The notes under the pieces are model-generated. The model was given only the letters and a program-made list of their open reading frames with translations. It was not told the origin of the DNA and ran no database searches. Positions 22,141 through 32,025 of a DNA stretch of 64,000 nt are shown here, piece after piece; the first letter of the stretch is position 1; each line of letters begins with the position of its first letter. Source of the stretch: Reticulitermes speratus (lineage: Eukaryota; Arthropoda; Insecta; Blattodea; Rhinotermitidae); contig JAJKFL010000004.1 of assembly GCA_021186555.1 (NCBI GenBank), positions 21,976,406-22,040,405 of the forward strand, written 5' to 3'. Position numbers and translations under genes: made by a program.

Positions 22141-22225
22141 CTTCTTGACCCATGAGGATGGGACCGATAGGTTGTCCCGAAACGTCGGTACAAAATTGCC
22201 ACTCTACGCTGCGTAATATCCCAGA
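22141..22225 (+). ncRNA. hammerhead-like repeat arm
   Basis: TGAGGAT, a 5-bp stem II GGGAC/GTCCC, GAAAC, then GTCGGT and a terminal motif ctacgctgcgtaatatccca. ACC before the core can pair with GGT after GTC. An extra A in the CTGAGGA box and an extra T before stem II make it a degenerate copy. It stands alone, without an opposite arm. Confidence 0.45.
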
Positions 22226-22247
22226 AGATCGCAGATCCCTTCAAAAT

Positions 22248-22473
22248 AGTAGTTTTAGGTAGTTAATATCACCGTCTACACAACTTAACAATAATCAGGT
22301 AAGTATACGTATGTGTCCACATTAAACAGCTACATATTTCAACCGACATGCTGTAAGCCTGAAGATGACCGCATGTTGGTCGAAACACGTAGCTGTTTAA
22401 TGTGAACACATTACGTACTTACCTGACTATTTTTAAGTTGTGTATTCGGTGATATTGTTTACCTAAAACTACT
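22248..22473. repeat. foldback element with hammerhead-like centre
   Basis: Two arms of about 105 bp (22248-22351 and 22371-22473) are inverted copies. Shared blocks include agtagttttaggt, aatatcaccg, acacaactta, tcaggtaag and acattaaacagcta. The centre on the plus strand reads CTGAAGA (22359-22365), an extra T, GACC, gcatgtt, GGTC, GAAAC, ACGTA, with AGC/GCT able to form stem I. The other arm holds the same end in reverse (atttcaaccgacatgc), so the element is two ribozyme-like ends head to head. Confidence 0.85.
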
Positions 22474-23463
22474 GAACTCTATCCACAACTGGATGCACAA
22501 CACCAACTGTAAAATAACGTGTCGATTTGAGCTCGACATTGGACCTGGTACAGCGGAAAGCGCTGTTGAATTTAACTCGGCATTGAACCGATAATTGTTA
22601 GATCCCTTTTTGTTTACTTGCACCTACCTAATGGCTAATTTTGAATCAAATTTTAACAGCATTGGCGATAGAGCATCTCCTTGTTTCCTACCCTCCTTGA
22701 TAGGAAATGTATCAGACAGATGTTTTTTCTCTCCGGACTGTATTTCAGATTTCATTTAGATACAGTTTTATTAACGTAACTAGTGTCATGGTTATACCAA
22801 ATTCAATGCGAGTCTTTTACGATTTAATTATAGGCCAACGTAGGAGGATAATTTTAATATAGGTCTTAAAGAAATTGGACGTGGCCTAGAATCAATTTTA
22901 TCAGCTTAGAATCCAGCGGTGAGCTGCTTGTTGTTCATACTCATGTTATCACGAGAGTGCCTTGAAGAAGGTCCGGGGGTCGACAACCCACCTGAAGACC
23001 AAATACTTGTACTCCCATAATGTATGATCCTGAACCCATGATAAGGAGATACATACGTAGCAGACGATTCTTCACCTTTATCTTCACAAATTAGACAGAC
23101 ACACTGTAACCGACTGCGAACTTCCAGTGTGTGACTTGCTCATACCTGGTTACGTTTACTGAGTGTCTTGTTCCCTGACAACTGCACATTGCATCTTTGC
23201 CGTGGAATTAACGACTCCACAAAGTGGACAAAAAGTGACTGTGCTGTAATGAGCCCCAGGCTGCATGAAACTGGAATTCGTAAACCCCTTTTTAAAAAAA
23301 AAAGTGGCTCTTTATAACTTTCGGTGATTGAGTTAGAGGTTTTCAGTTATGACTGTCGTGTTTTATGGACCTAATATTCGAATATTGGTTGAGTTCAATA
23401 GAAAAGTTTTGTCATTTTGCGAGATTTCAGATTCTCACAGCAGTGTTACTGATGTTTCATGTC
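22474..23463. other. no gene seen
   Basis: Unique-looking sequence; an A-run at 23291-23302. Confidence 0.45.
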
Positions 23464-23542
23464 TTCTGGGATGTGACGCCGTGTCGTTGAATGAGTAATT
23501 CCCAACCTTCCGAAGGATCGTAGTGCCTTGTTCTTCACGGTA
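23464..23542 (-). repeat. half of a foldback-family element
   Basis: Plus-strand tctgggatgtgacgccgtgt, cgttg, cccaaccttccgaaggatcg: the terminal and core blocks of the same family as 26082-26357, in the left-arm orientation. No right arm was found nearby. Confidence 0.65.
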
Positions 23543-24046
23543 AAGCAGCATGATTTTAACATTTTGACTTGCGTAAGATAAGCTGTGGAAATCTCTCGCA
23601 CAGAATGACTTAGAGATCTGATTTATGTCAATGCATGGTTTGTTTCTCCTTTTTTTTTTTTAAGAAATCTTATAGCAAAATAATTCTAGAAGGCTTGAGT
23701 TGTGCAAGAGAACCATACACTTCCCATTTGTTCCAAGAATACGGCGTTTTGAAATGAACTGTGTGCCTGTGACGTTAATATCCGCTTAATGTGCTCGGTC
23801 ATGATTGTTTGATGTTAGCTGTGTTTACATTTATGTTTTGTGTACATAGTGACACTCGACATTTCCGGGCAGAAACATGTGCATGTGAAAGTATTATTGA
23901 TAGACTGATGATGGACGTTATTATGGATAATTTTTGTCCCAGACTTGAGCTCTGTTGGTGCTTGATGTTGTGCAGCTCGCGTGGGGTCAGCAGAATTGAA
24001 TGTTAATCTGATGTGGTGTGCAGAGCATGCGTATGTTATGGTAGAC

Positions 24047-24083
<37 letters not shown>

Positions 24084-24297
24084 TTAAAGCACCGCTGAAT
24101 AATATAATAAAGTCTTAGACTTCTAAGAGTAGAGCGGAGGACATAAACAAGCGTATGTAAGGATGAGATAAGTTCAGTGTTGCAGGCATCTCGTATCTGT
24201 ATGGATTCCTTCATTGTCGTTTGTCAGAACTATTGTCGGTTCAAGCACTAAGAAGAAACCTGTTTCACCTATTTGATGTTTCGTCATTTTATCATCC
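23543..24297. other. no gene; (TA)n microsatellite inside
   Basis: It contains a T-run (23651-23661) and a (TA)n tract at 24049-24079. The short frames crossing them are not genes. Confidence 0.6.
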
Positions 24298-24312
24298 TAG
24301 CATTATCAGTGA

Positions 24313-25107
24313 GGGGCACGCGGTGGCGCAGTTGGTTGAGGCACTGCGCTACAAACCGGAACGTCGCGGGTTTCGAGCCGATCCCAGTGGCCGTGCGGTC
24401 TAAGGCGTGGGTCTTCGGCCGCTCGCTTGCTGGGATCGTGGGTTCGAATCCCACCGGGGGCATGGATGTTTGTGTTGTGTTTGGTGCCGATCCCAGTGGC
24501 CGTGCGGTCTAAGGCGTGGGTCTTCGGCCGCTCGCTTACTGGCATCGTGGGTTCGAATCCCACCGGGGGCATGGATGTTTGTGTTGTGTTTGTTGTATAA
24601 GGACGGTAGCATGGAACGTAAAGTGACATGAAGGACGAAAGGATTTAAACAGTACAAAAATGGATCAAAGGGAGAAAACCCCGGACAGGCAAAAAAAAAA
24701 AAAAAAATCCCACCGGGGGCATGGATGTTTGTGTTGTGTTTGATGTACGGACGATAGCATGGAACGAAAAGTAACATGCAGGACAAAAAGGACTTCAACA
24801 GGACAAAAATGGATCAAAGGGAAAACCCCAGGAATAAGTATAAAAAAAAAAAAAAAAAAAAAATCCCGATGGTCTCTCTGGAATTTTTCACTGACATAAT
24901 CGTTTCGGTCGCACTATGGCCCTGGGGTAGACTCAGCCTCTAACAAAAATGAGTACCGGGAATCTTTCCTGGGGGGTAAAGGCGGCCGGTGCTTAGGGCT
25001 GACAACCTTACCACCTTCATGTGTCGATTGTCTAAAAACCTGGGAGCCTCGACCTCCTGGAGCCCTAAGGGCCTTCCTAGGCCTGTATGGGACTGCTTTA
25101 CCTTTTT
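24313..25107 (+). repeat. composite SINE: SINE-A split at its B box by three SINE-B modules
   Basis: Perfect 15-bp target duplications tagcattatcagtga (24298-24312 and 25108-25122) flank the whole unit. Order: SINE-A head ending gggtttcga (24313-24376); SINE-B head-only module (24377-24485); SINE-B to poly(A) (24486-24707); SINE-B from B box onward, starting tcccaccggggg, to poly(A) (24708-24863); SINE-A from B box onward, starting tcccgatgg (24864-25107). In tRNA numbering the SINE-A head ends at A58 and the two tail modules start at nucleotide 60 (59 is hidden in poly(A) for SINE-B). No separate duplication marks the inner junctions. Confidence 0.9.
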
Positions 25108-25122
25108 TAGCATTATCAGTGA

Positions 25123-26081
25123 AGACAGCTTCACAAGTGATAATTCCTCTTATATTTGTTATGCTTTTATACACTCAGAAGCCTAAGGCACGTTTTAATC
25201 AAAAATTTTTTGTGCATGTGTTGCACTTTGTATGACTCAGTCACTTCACAACATTGTGTGTGAATAGTATCAACAGAACATTGCACTGTTTTTGTAATAA
25301 CAGTTGACTTATCCACCGTTTACATATCTTGGCAATAACACAGAATGCCCTTAAGTTTTTCTTCTGTTGTGCCAGTCCCTCAGGGCAAATAATGGAACAG
25401 TGTCTATAGTCAGGGAGTTTTAGCAGATTTTATGTAATATGGACATCTACATTGTTTGTTAAATAATGAGGACTATTTACTAAAAATGAAGTAAATGGAG
25501 GGAAAGATGGCCTTGTAGGATTATTTTTGCTAATGATGTCTAGTGTGCGCTTTGTGTTTGATTTAGAAACTAGTTTTCATTCATCCCGTAGCTCGTGTAA
25601 TTACCCGTGTAATGACGGGCGTTGTATACTGCACTATTCTGTGGATGAATGTTAGTAAAGAGCGGGACAGGTTTGTATTATACGTATCGGATAATTAATT
25701 GCTAATTGTCTTGTGAATGTATATATCCGGACCGTCTGTTCATGACGTGGTGTTTACCGCTAGGTTACCACAGCGTGAACTAAAATCCTTCGTTGTCGTA
25801 CTTCCGTTCATCGTGTGTACCATCGCGGAATTTAACGCAAGGTACTGCTGAAGAATTTTAGAAAGAGAGGTTGAAGAATTTAGCTTGTCTGTTAGCAGTA
25901 GTGTTTTGTTGTACAGAGCAGCCAGAAGTGTATCAAGGACATCGTTTGCATGGTATTTTTGGAGGAGCTTTAAGGATCAGTTACTGCCTTTATTTATGGA
26001 TTCCAGGGTAATTTAACGACACTGTATAAAGAACTGCTCTTTTGTAGTGTTGCTGATGTGAGGTTAGAAGTGTAAGTCTTA
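25123..26081. other. no gene seen
   Basis: Unique-looking sequence without recognisable repeats. Confidence 0.45.
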
Positions 26082-26357
26082 TGGGTTATGACGCCGTGTC
26101 GTTGGTAAATATTTACTGCCTCCATATTAAAAGTCCAATTAGTATATTTTTGATGTCGAAATATTAAAAAATCTCCTGTTCTTTGAAGTACAGAGCTGCT
26201 TTCAATTATGTCCGTGTTTTTTCTTATGTTCTTCATCTGATGTATGTAGAGACAATTTCTTTCCTTTTCTTGGAATATTTACATCCTGAAGAAAGAAGCG
26301 ACAAGGTCTGGCGAAACGTAGGTAACTGTTTACCAATCGACGTGGCGTCATATCCCA
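26082..26357. repeat. foldback-family element with inverted ends
   Basis: The left end tgggttatgacgccgtgtcg plus ttggtaaa and the inverted right end ctgggatatgacgccacgtc plus gattggtaaa are about 30-bp imperfect inverted repeats. Near the right arm: CCTGAAGA, a weak stem, GCGAAAC, GTAGG, the same order as the hammerhead-like core elsewhere. The interior (about 200 bp) has no frame of note. Confidence 0.75.
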
Positions 26358-26436
26358 GAGGTCTTGAACCGTTATCAAGACGGCCGTGACAACTTAGGAT
26401 GTCGAGCTGTGACGTTTGTCGTAACTGGCGAATATA

Positions 26437-26620
26437 GTAAGATGCGTCTCACATTTACAGCATATAAAAGATAAAATTACGTTCCACACATTTACAGCAT
26501 ATAGTAAGATACGTCACACATTTACAGCATATAGTAAGATACGTCACACATTTACAGCATATAGTAAGATACGTCACACATTTACAGCATATAGTAAGAT
26601 ACGTCACACATTTACAGCAG
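26437..26620. repeat. tandem repeat, 30-bp unit
   Basis: The unit is tttacagcat, atagtaagat, acgtcacaca. Four consecutive units from about 26490 are identical; the first copies are diverged. No spacers, so it is not a CRISPR array. Confidence 0.95.
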
Positions 26621-26808
26621 TCAAATCAGCTTGACACTTGGCACATGGTCATAGCGGACCGCAGATTCGCCTTAGAAAAACTCTTTCTTTTTTAATTTAT
26701 AAAGTATATTTTATATAAGGAATTGTTAAAGTACTTTAAAATTTAGAACAAGGAAGGAACCACAAATTACGCGTAATTTTCTAAAAGTTCAGTCACTTTT
26801 TACAACTA

Positions 26809-28141
26809 CGAGGGCTGTCCAAAAAGTATCCGACTATATTTTTTCCCGCGGTAAGTAATGGCGAAAGGGTGGGGAAACTGAGCGTAGTGGTAGAAGGGAC
26901 TTTCGTGCGCATGCGTGATTTTTTGCTGCCTCGCAACACCGCCGGATGCGTCTGTCGCTGCCAGATAGCGAAGTGGTGTAACACGTGTTCGTCGCATTCT
27001 CGTTTCGCTCAAGATGACAGAATGTTTGGAGCAGCGATACTGCATCAAGTTTTGTCAGAAACTTGGGGATGCCCAAGCGGAAACAATCCGCAAAATTCAG
27101 CAGGCTTTCGGTGATGATGCAATGGGGGTCACTCAAATTAAAGAGTGGTTCAACCGCTTTAAAGATGGCCGCATGTCGGCGGACAGTGACCAGCGTTCCG
27201 GGAGACCGTCAACGAGCCGAAATTCTGATGTCATTGACAAAGTGCGAACATTGATCATGGAGGACCGTCGTTTGACCGTCTGGGAAATTGCTGATGAGGT
27301 TGGGATCAGCAGAGGTTCCGCAAACACGATTTTAACTGAGGATGTGGGCATGCGAAGAGTGGCGGCAAAATTTGTGCCCAAGCTGCTTTCGCCGGAGCAG
27401 CAACAACTCCGCCTTGAGGTCGCGCAGGACATGCTGGAGTGCGCCAACAGGGATCCTGAGTTCCTGAAGACTGTGATCACTGGTGACGAGTCGTGGGTGT
27501 ACGGATATGACCCGGAAACCAAGGTCCAGTCGTCACAATGGAAGCATCCAACATCCCCGAGGCCCAAAAAAGCACGACACGTTCGGAGCAATGTGAAGGT
27601 GATACTGACTGTTTTCTTCGATTACCGGGGTGTTGTGCATCATGAGTACGCACCACTAGGCCAAACTGTTAATAAGGAGTACTACCAAGAAGTCCTCCGT
27701 CATCTTCGTGATGCAGTTCGGCGCAAGAGACCGGAGCTGTGGGACGCACGCAACTGGCAGCTGCATCATGACAATGCCCCGGCTCATTCATCACACCTGA
27801 TCCAGGGTTTCCTGGCTAAGCACGGCATTCCGCAGGTTCGCCAGGCTCCCTACTCTCCTGACATGGCTCCTTGTGATTTCTGGCTGTTCCCGAGATTGAA
27901 GACACCGCTAAAAGGCTCCCGTTTTGACAGCCGCGAGGACATCATACAGAACGCGACGGCACAGCTGCACACCATTCCAAAACAAGCCTTCCAGAATTGC
28001 TTCCAGCGATGGAAGGACCGCTGGGCTAAGTGTGTGGAGTCACAAGGGGCCTACTTTGAAGGGGATTAGGTATTGTAACCACCCAGATACAGAACTTTTT
28101 TTTTCCCGGCCCAAGGTCGGATACTTTTTGGACAGACCACG
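26809..28141 (+). mobile_element. complete mariner element (Tc1/mariner, DD34D)
   Basis: A 1333-bp element bounded by 26-bp terminal inverted repeats that match at 24 positions; the shared inner block is ctgtccaaaaagtatccgac. TA target duplications flank both ends (26807-26808 and 28142-28143). It encodes one uninterrupted transposase with about 205 bp of 5' and 72 bp of 3' non-coding sequence. It is GC-richer than the surrounding DNA. Length, ends, target site and intact frame all fit a recently inserted and possibly autonomous mariner. Confidence 0.97.
27014..28069 (+). CDS. mariner transposase, intact
   Basis: A 351-residue DD34D transposase, the usual length for the family. It cuts and pastes the surrounding element: it binds the terminal repeats in the nucleus and integrates at TA. 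Residues about 5-110 hold the two helix-turn-helix DNA-binding domains, joined by SGRPS (63-67, in place of the usual GRPR linker). The catalytic acid residues are D158 in TGDESWVYGYDPE, D253 in HHDNAPAH and D288 in YSPDMAPCDFW, with 34 residues between the last two. FVPKLL (120-125) takes the place of the WVPHEL motif of other mariner subgroups. The start at 27014 (caagATGac) gives the complete first helix region; later ATGs would remove it. No stop or frameshift. The subfamily is not settled by eye. Confidence 0.97.
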   Translation: MTECLEQRYCIKFCQKLGDAQAETIRKIQQAFGDDAMGVTQIKEWFNRFKDGRMSADSDQRSGRPSTSRNSDVIDKVRTLIMEDRRLTVWEIADEVGISRGSANTILTEDVGMRRVAAKFVPKLLSPEQQQLRLEVAQDMLECANRDPEFLKTVITGDESWVYGYDPETKVQSSQWKHPTSPRPKKARHVRSNVKVILTVFFDYRGVVHHEYAPLGQTVNKEYYQEVLRHLRDAVRRKRPELWDARNWQLHHDNAPAHSSHLIQGFLAKHGIPQVRQAPYSPDMAPCDFWLFPRLKTPLKGSRFDSREDIIQNATAQLHTIPKQAFQNCFQRWKDRWAKCVESQGAYFEGD

Positions 28142-28143
28142 TA

Positions 28144-28976
28144 TACTAGTCAAAGTAAGAGAAAGTTGCGTTTTAAAAGTGTGAGATGAAATCAAGACAC
28201 GGACTTCTGAATTGAATGTTTATAAGTTGTCAAAGGATTTACCTGTTGCGATAGGATATAAACGGTCGCATTACAGAAGATATACTACGTTTCCTGTAAA
28301 ATAGGGGCAGGGGCAAAAGTAAATAAAGTATATAAAATGACAGAATTAAGATTATCAAAATTAATTTTGAATTATCTTTTATGAGGAAGATAAATATTGG
28401 TAGATCTCGTAAAAGTTGGATAGAATGCGAAACAGGATATTAGCATGAAGACAAAAAGAAGAATAAAGCGTGTCCTATGTAACTCGCGTTTTAATTGGAT
28501 TGGAGTTACAATTAGCCTATATTCAATCAACTTTCGTTTAATATTCCACTACGAAATAAAATAAAATTAATTAAAGTTACTGACACAAGGAAATGAAGAC
28601 CGCAGTCGTCGCAATTTAACCGTACGCCACACTTATTGCCACCCTCGTGTCCAAACATCCTTCCCGCAGCCGATTTTGCGTTCAGCAAATAGACGCAAAC
28701 CGATACACGGGAGTGTGATGTGAAATATAACAGCGGCATTGCAAATCTAAGTAGTTAGCACTCTGCCAATACTGCATGTTGCAATGACTTGTTTAGTCAA
28801 CGTGACCGTTGGCGATCGTAATAGTCATGGTTCTGACACTGGGTATCGGAGATCCCATGAAGAGTAAGCTCTCTTCCGTAAATGCAGGTGAAGGTGAATT
28901 AGACGAATTTAATGTAACATTGCTGATGGACCGAAAAGTAAAGGAATTAAATTTAAACCTTGTGCTGCAGGTAATA
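28144..28976. other. no gene seen
   Basis: Unique-looking AT-rich sequence; small frames at 28527-28739 and 28793-29063 have no recognisable motifs, and the second runs into the hAT MITE. Confidence 0.5.
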
Positions 28977-28984
28977 TGTGTGAC

Positions 28985-29462
28985 CAGTGGCGGACTGGGT
29001 CTAAAAATATTGGTTGCCAGGAGACAAAGGGGGCCCACCCACAACTATAAGGCTATAATTTAATTTTTATAAGAAATAAATAAAATTAAAAAAAATACAT
29101 AAGTGGAGAAAAGGTACAATTAAACTTTTTGCGAAATAAATGTATATTTTTTAGTAATTACGGTGTACATATATTGTACATATTACTGGCAGTATACAGT
29201 AGATACTAAATGTAAATACAGATTGTTATTATTGAATTTTTAAATTATTTTTTTAATTTTAAATAAATGGTGGATTTTATTTAAAAATTTTTATTAAAAT
29301 AGTAATACAAAGTAAATTTTAGTTGGAGACAGTAATAATATTGGAACTTCTATTATATTTTCAAGCTACTAAAAGGTCATTAACAGTTTTAACATATTGT
29401 CTAATGTTTAAGGGGGCCCACTTGCCATCGGGCAAGCTGACACCCTGGCCAGTCCGCCACTG
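28985..29462. mobile_element. hAT-type MITE with perfect target duplication
   Basis: A 478-bp element. Terminal inverted repeats cagtggcggactgg are perfect over 14 bp, with the CAGTGGCGGA start typical of hAT elements. The 8-bp duplications tgtgtgac are identical on both sides (28977-28984 and 29463-29470), as hAT transposases produce. A subterminal inverted block gggggcccac is shared near both ends. The interior is AT-rich without a coding frame, so movement must depend on a transposase supplied elsewhere. Confidence 0.95.
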
Positions 29463-29470
29463 TGTGTGAC

Positions 29471-29823
29471 CTTGTTTCGAAATGTAGCAACTAAAGTTTA
29501 TTCTTTAGAATACGCCCTCAAATCCGCTGCGTGTTTCGGCGATTTTGTATAATTATCACGCATAGTTTACACAAATAACAAATCGCAGTGCACTTGTTTT
29601 ATTTTATAAATTACCACAATATCCACTCAAAATATTATATTTTTTAAAGAAGCAGATGACAATTCGTCGTTTATATAAACTACGCCTCATAGTGGCATAG
29701 ATATGCTGAAGCATGCAGCGGAGTTGCATGACTAAACACAGAACTGTGTTCAGGATAAGAGAATGCACTCTTACTGTAGTGTGTAAAATACCACGTACCA
29801 GAGAAATTTTGTTACTTTACGTT
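29471..29823. other. no gene seen
   Basis: Unique-looking sequence between the hAT MITE and a SINE-A. The frame 29713-30027 enters the SINE and is not a gene. Confidence 0.5.
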
Positions 29824-29835
29824 ATTCATACCGTA

Positions 29836-30141
29836 AAGGTAAAGCAACCCCATTACAGGCCTGGACAGGCCCTTAGGGTTCCAGGAGGTACAGGCTCCCA
29901 GATTTCTAGACAATCGGCACATGAAGGTGGTAAGGTTGTCAGCCCTACGCACCGGCCGCCTTTACCCCCCAGGAAATACTCCTGGTACTCATATCTGTTA
30001 GACGCTGAGTCGACCCCAGGGCCGTAGTGCTACCGAAAGGATTATGTCAATGAAAAATTCCAATGACACCATCGGGAATCTAACCCACGACCTTCCGGCT
30101 TGTAGCGCAGTTCCTCAACCAACTGCTCCACCGCGTGCCCC
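29836..30141 (-). repeat. SINE-A, full-length, with target duplication
   Basis: A 306-bp reverse copy with perfect 12-bp duplications attcataccgta (29824-29835 and 30142-30153). The complete tRNA-like head is present (minus strand gcacgcggtggagcagttgg). Confidence 0.95.
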
Positions 30142-30164
30142 ATTCATACCGTACATGTTCTTAT

Positions 30165-30331
30165 AATTAACCAACTTGTGCACTTAATATAAGCGCGCTG
30201 GCCTTATACGTGTACTTCTTTGTTCAGAATAACTCCCTAATGATGGCACCCCGGTGCCGAAACATGTAGGAGTTTTATGCTTTCTTCTGAGTGTATTTTA
30301 TTAGGTGCATAAGTTGGTTGATGTATTAATT
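30165..30331. repeat. foldback element with best hammerhead-like core
   Basis: The outer inverted ends aattaaccaacttgtgcac and (inverted) aattaatacatcaaccaact plus tatgcac enclose the core listed at 30231-30275. The total span is about 167 bp; no coding. Confidence 0.75.
30231..30275 (+). ncRNA. hammerhead-ribozyme-like motif
   Basis: AACTCC (30231-30236) and GGAGTT (30269-30274) form a perfect 6-bp stem I. Then CTAATGA (30237-30243; consensus CTGATGA), one extra T, a perfect 6-bp stem II GGCACC/GGTGCC with a 2-nt loop, GAAAC (30259-30263), and ATGTA, giving a minimal stem III and a GUA cleavage triplet. A second pairing block (TCAGAA/TTCTGA) lies further out, as in the internal loop of type I hammerheads. 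The G-to-A change in CTGATGA and the inserted T probably disable cleavage. Confidence 0.6.
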
Positions 30332-32023
30332 ATCAGAGAAATATTTAATTTCCAGCTTTTACAAACTTAATGCTTCAAATGTTTAAGTAGCTGGGTTGAC
30401 CACCATGACGGACCGAGAATATTTTACCGTACGAACCTGTTCCTGAACACTGTCAGACTTTATGGGAAATTGTAAAGCGTATACACTTTCTTACACTAAT
30501 CATTAAATGTTAATGTGTCGCCGGTTAATTTAGCCGTCTCATCGTGGGTCAGTTTTGCGTTCCGGCCGCACAATGCGGTGGATGGTGATGATTAATTGTG
30601 AAGGCCTAAGGGTTAAGAAGGCTGAAGAAGGAACGCTGTGATTCGTTACTTATTTTGCTTTCTGTAGCTGCAAAAAATACAGAGTACTCAGCCCTGAGGC
30701 TCACCCTAATTTGAACGCTTTTGGCAGGCCAGGTAGTCGATAAATGCAGATAGTAAAATCAATTTGCATTTCAGATTGTAGATTAACATATAAGATCGTT
30801 GCAATATGTTACTAATTTTGGTGTTACCTTTAGAATGATTTCACGTATTTCTGTTAAACCTGTGAACGCAGCAGTAAGGTTACGTCAAAGGAAACGACTC
30901 AATAGTTTATGTAGGCCTAATTATTCAAGGTACGGAGATGATTCTAACATTTCATAGGACCGTGCCATGGCTCTGGCTGTTAGTTGCCGGCCCCTTAAAG
31001 CGGAAGCCCGCGTTTAGTTCCAGACCAGTCTATTTCGGATTTGTGGTGGAAAAATTGAAACTGGGACAGGTTTTTCTATGGATATTCAAGGTTTGTCCTG
31101 TCTTTCTACCGGTGCTCAGTGCCCATTCATTCGTTCATCACCGACGCTGTATAATCCCAGCAATTGACAGGATATTTAAATAATACACTTAAAGAATTTA
31201 ACATTTAATAACCTTCAAATATATCCATTCGAATATGGACTATACGAGTACAGAAATTATTATTATTGTTATTATTATTATTATTAGTAGTAGTAGTAGT
31301 AGTAGTAGGAGCAGTAGTAGTAATAATAGTCAGTTGTCACATTTCAGAATAGTTCACGTGTGCTTGTCGTCAAGCGAGAAGTGAAGATAGTTTTCTCAGT
31401 GGTGTCGTGTTGCTTTTTGTTACTAAATACTTGCATAATAAACTTGTATATTATTAGAAGCTCTGTCACCACGTTACACTTCAGAATCCCACGTTGAATG
31501 ACGCCAGTGTTGCTTCTGCTCCACATATTCACACGGCCATCATTTTGGTGTTGATGATGGATTTATGTACGTAAGACCTGTCGATGTTCAGTGACTGTGG
31601 ACTCTTGTTCATACAGCATTGCGATTAATTGGCTCGAAAGGTATTAGTAGGAAACAAAAACACGTATGTGCTACGGGTGGACTTGTAAGAGAAACGTAAC
31701 ACAGGCTAAACTCTGTATTGTGGGTTACACGTCTTTTGCTATGTATGATTGGTAGCGCGCAGCTGGTAAACGTCGAAATGTGGTCAAGATATGTGCTTGC
31801 TTTATGCACTGCATTTACGTATACCCAAGCACCACGCCATGTGGGCTTTAGAATGGCGGAACTATTTTTAGAGGAATAAATATCCTGTCGACCGCATTAC
31901 CTCAAATGAGTCTCTCATCTGCTGTCATAATGCATGCATCCTGACGCGTTTGATTATATTCACGCAACGACTGTAAAGACATTTTATGTTGCGGCAGGTT
32001 TTACACAAGTAGATACGTAAATG
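30332..32023. other. no gene; trinucleotide repeats inside
   Basis: Unique-looking sequence except for the microsatellite at 31258-31329. The short frames (30938-31183, 31344-31532, 31609-31809) are unsupported. Confidence 0.5.
31258..31329. repeat. (TTA)n / (TAG)n microsatellite
   Basis: Interrupted TTA repeats followed by TAG repeats and a short TAA end. Confidence 0.95.
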
Positions 32024-32025
32024 TA

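Noticed and set aside
24377..24460. tRNA gene
   Set aside because: A and B boxes are present, but the segment is followed by a SINE body and poly(A), occurs in several copies and does not form a full cloverleaf by eye.
24273..24798. Several overlapping frames of 60-132 codons on both strands
   Set aside because: They are translations of the composite SINE; the repeated peptide pattern simply reflects the repeated tRNA-like heads.
26437..26620. Regular 30-bp repeats as a possible CRISPR array
   Set aside because: Units are head to tail without spacers, and the context is eukaryotic.
27133..27591. 152-codon minus frame inside the mariner
   Set aside because: Antisense shadow of the transposase gene.
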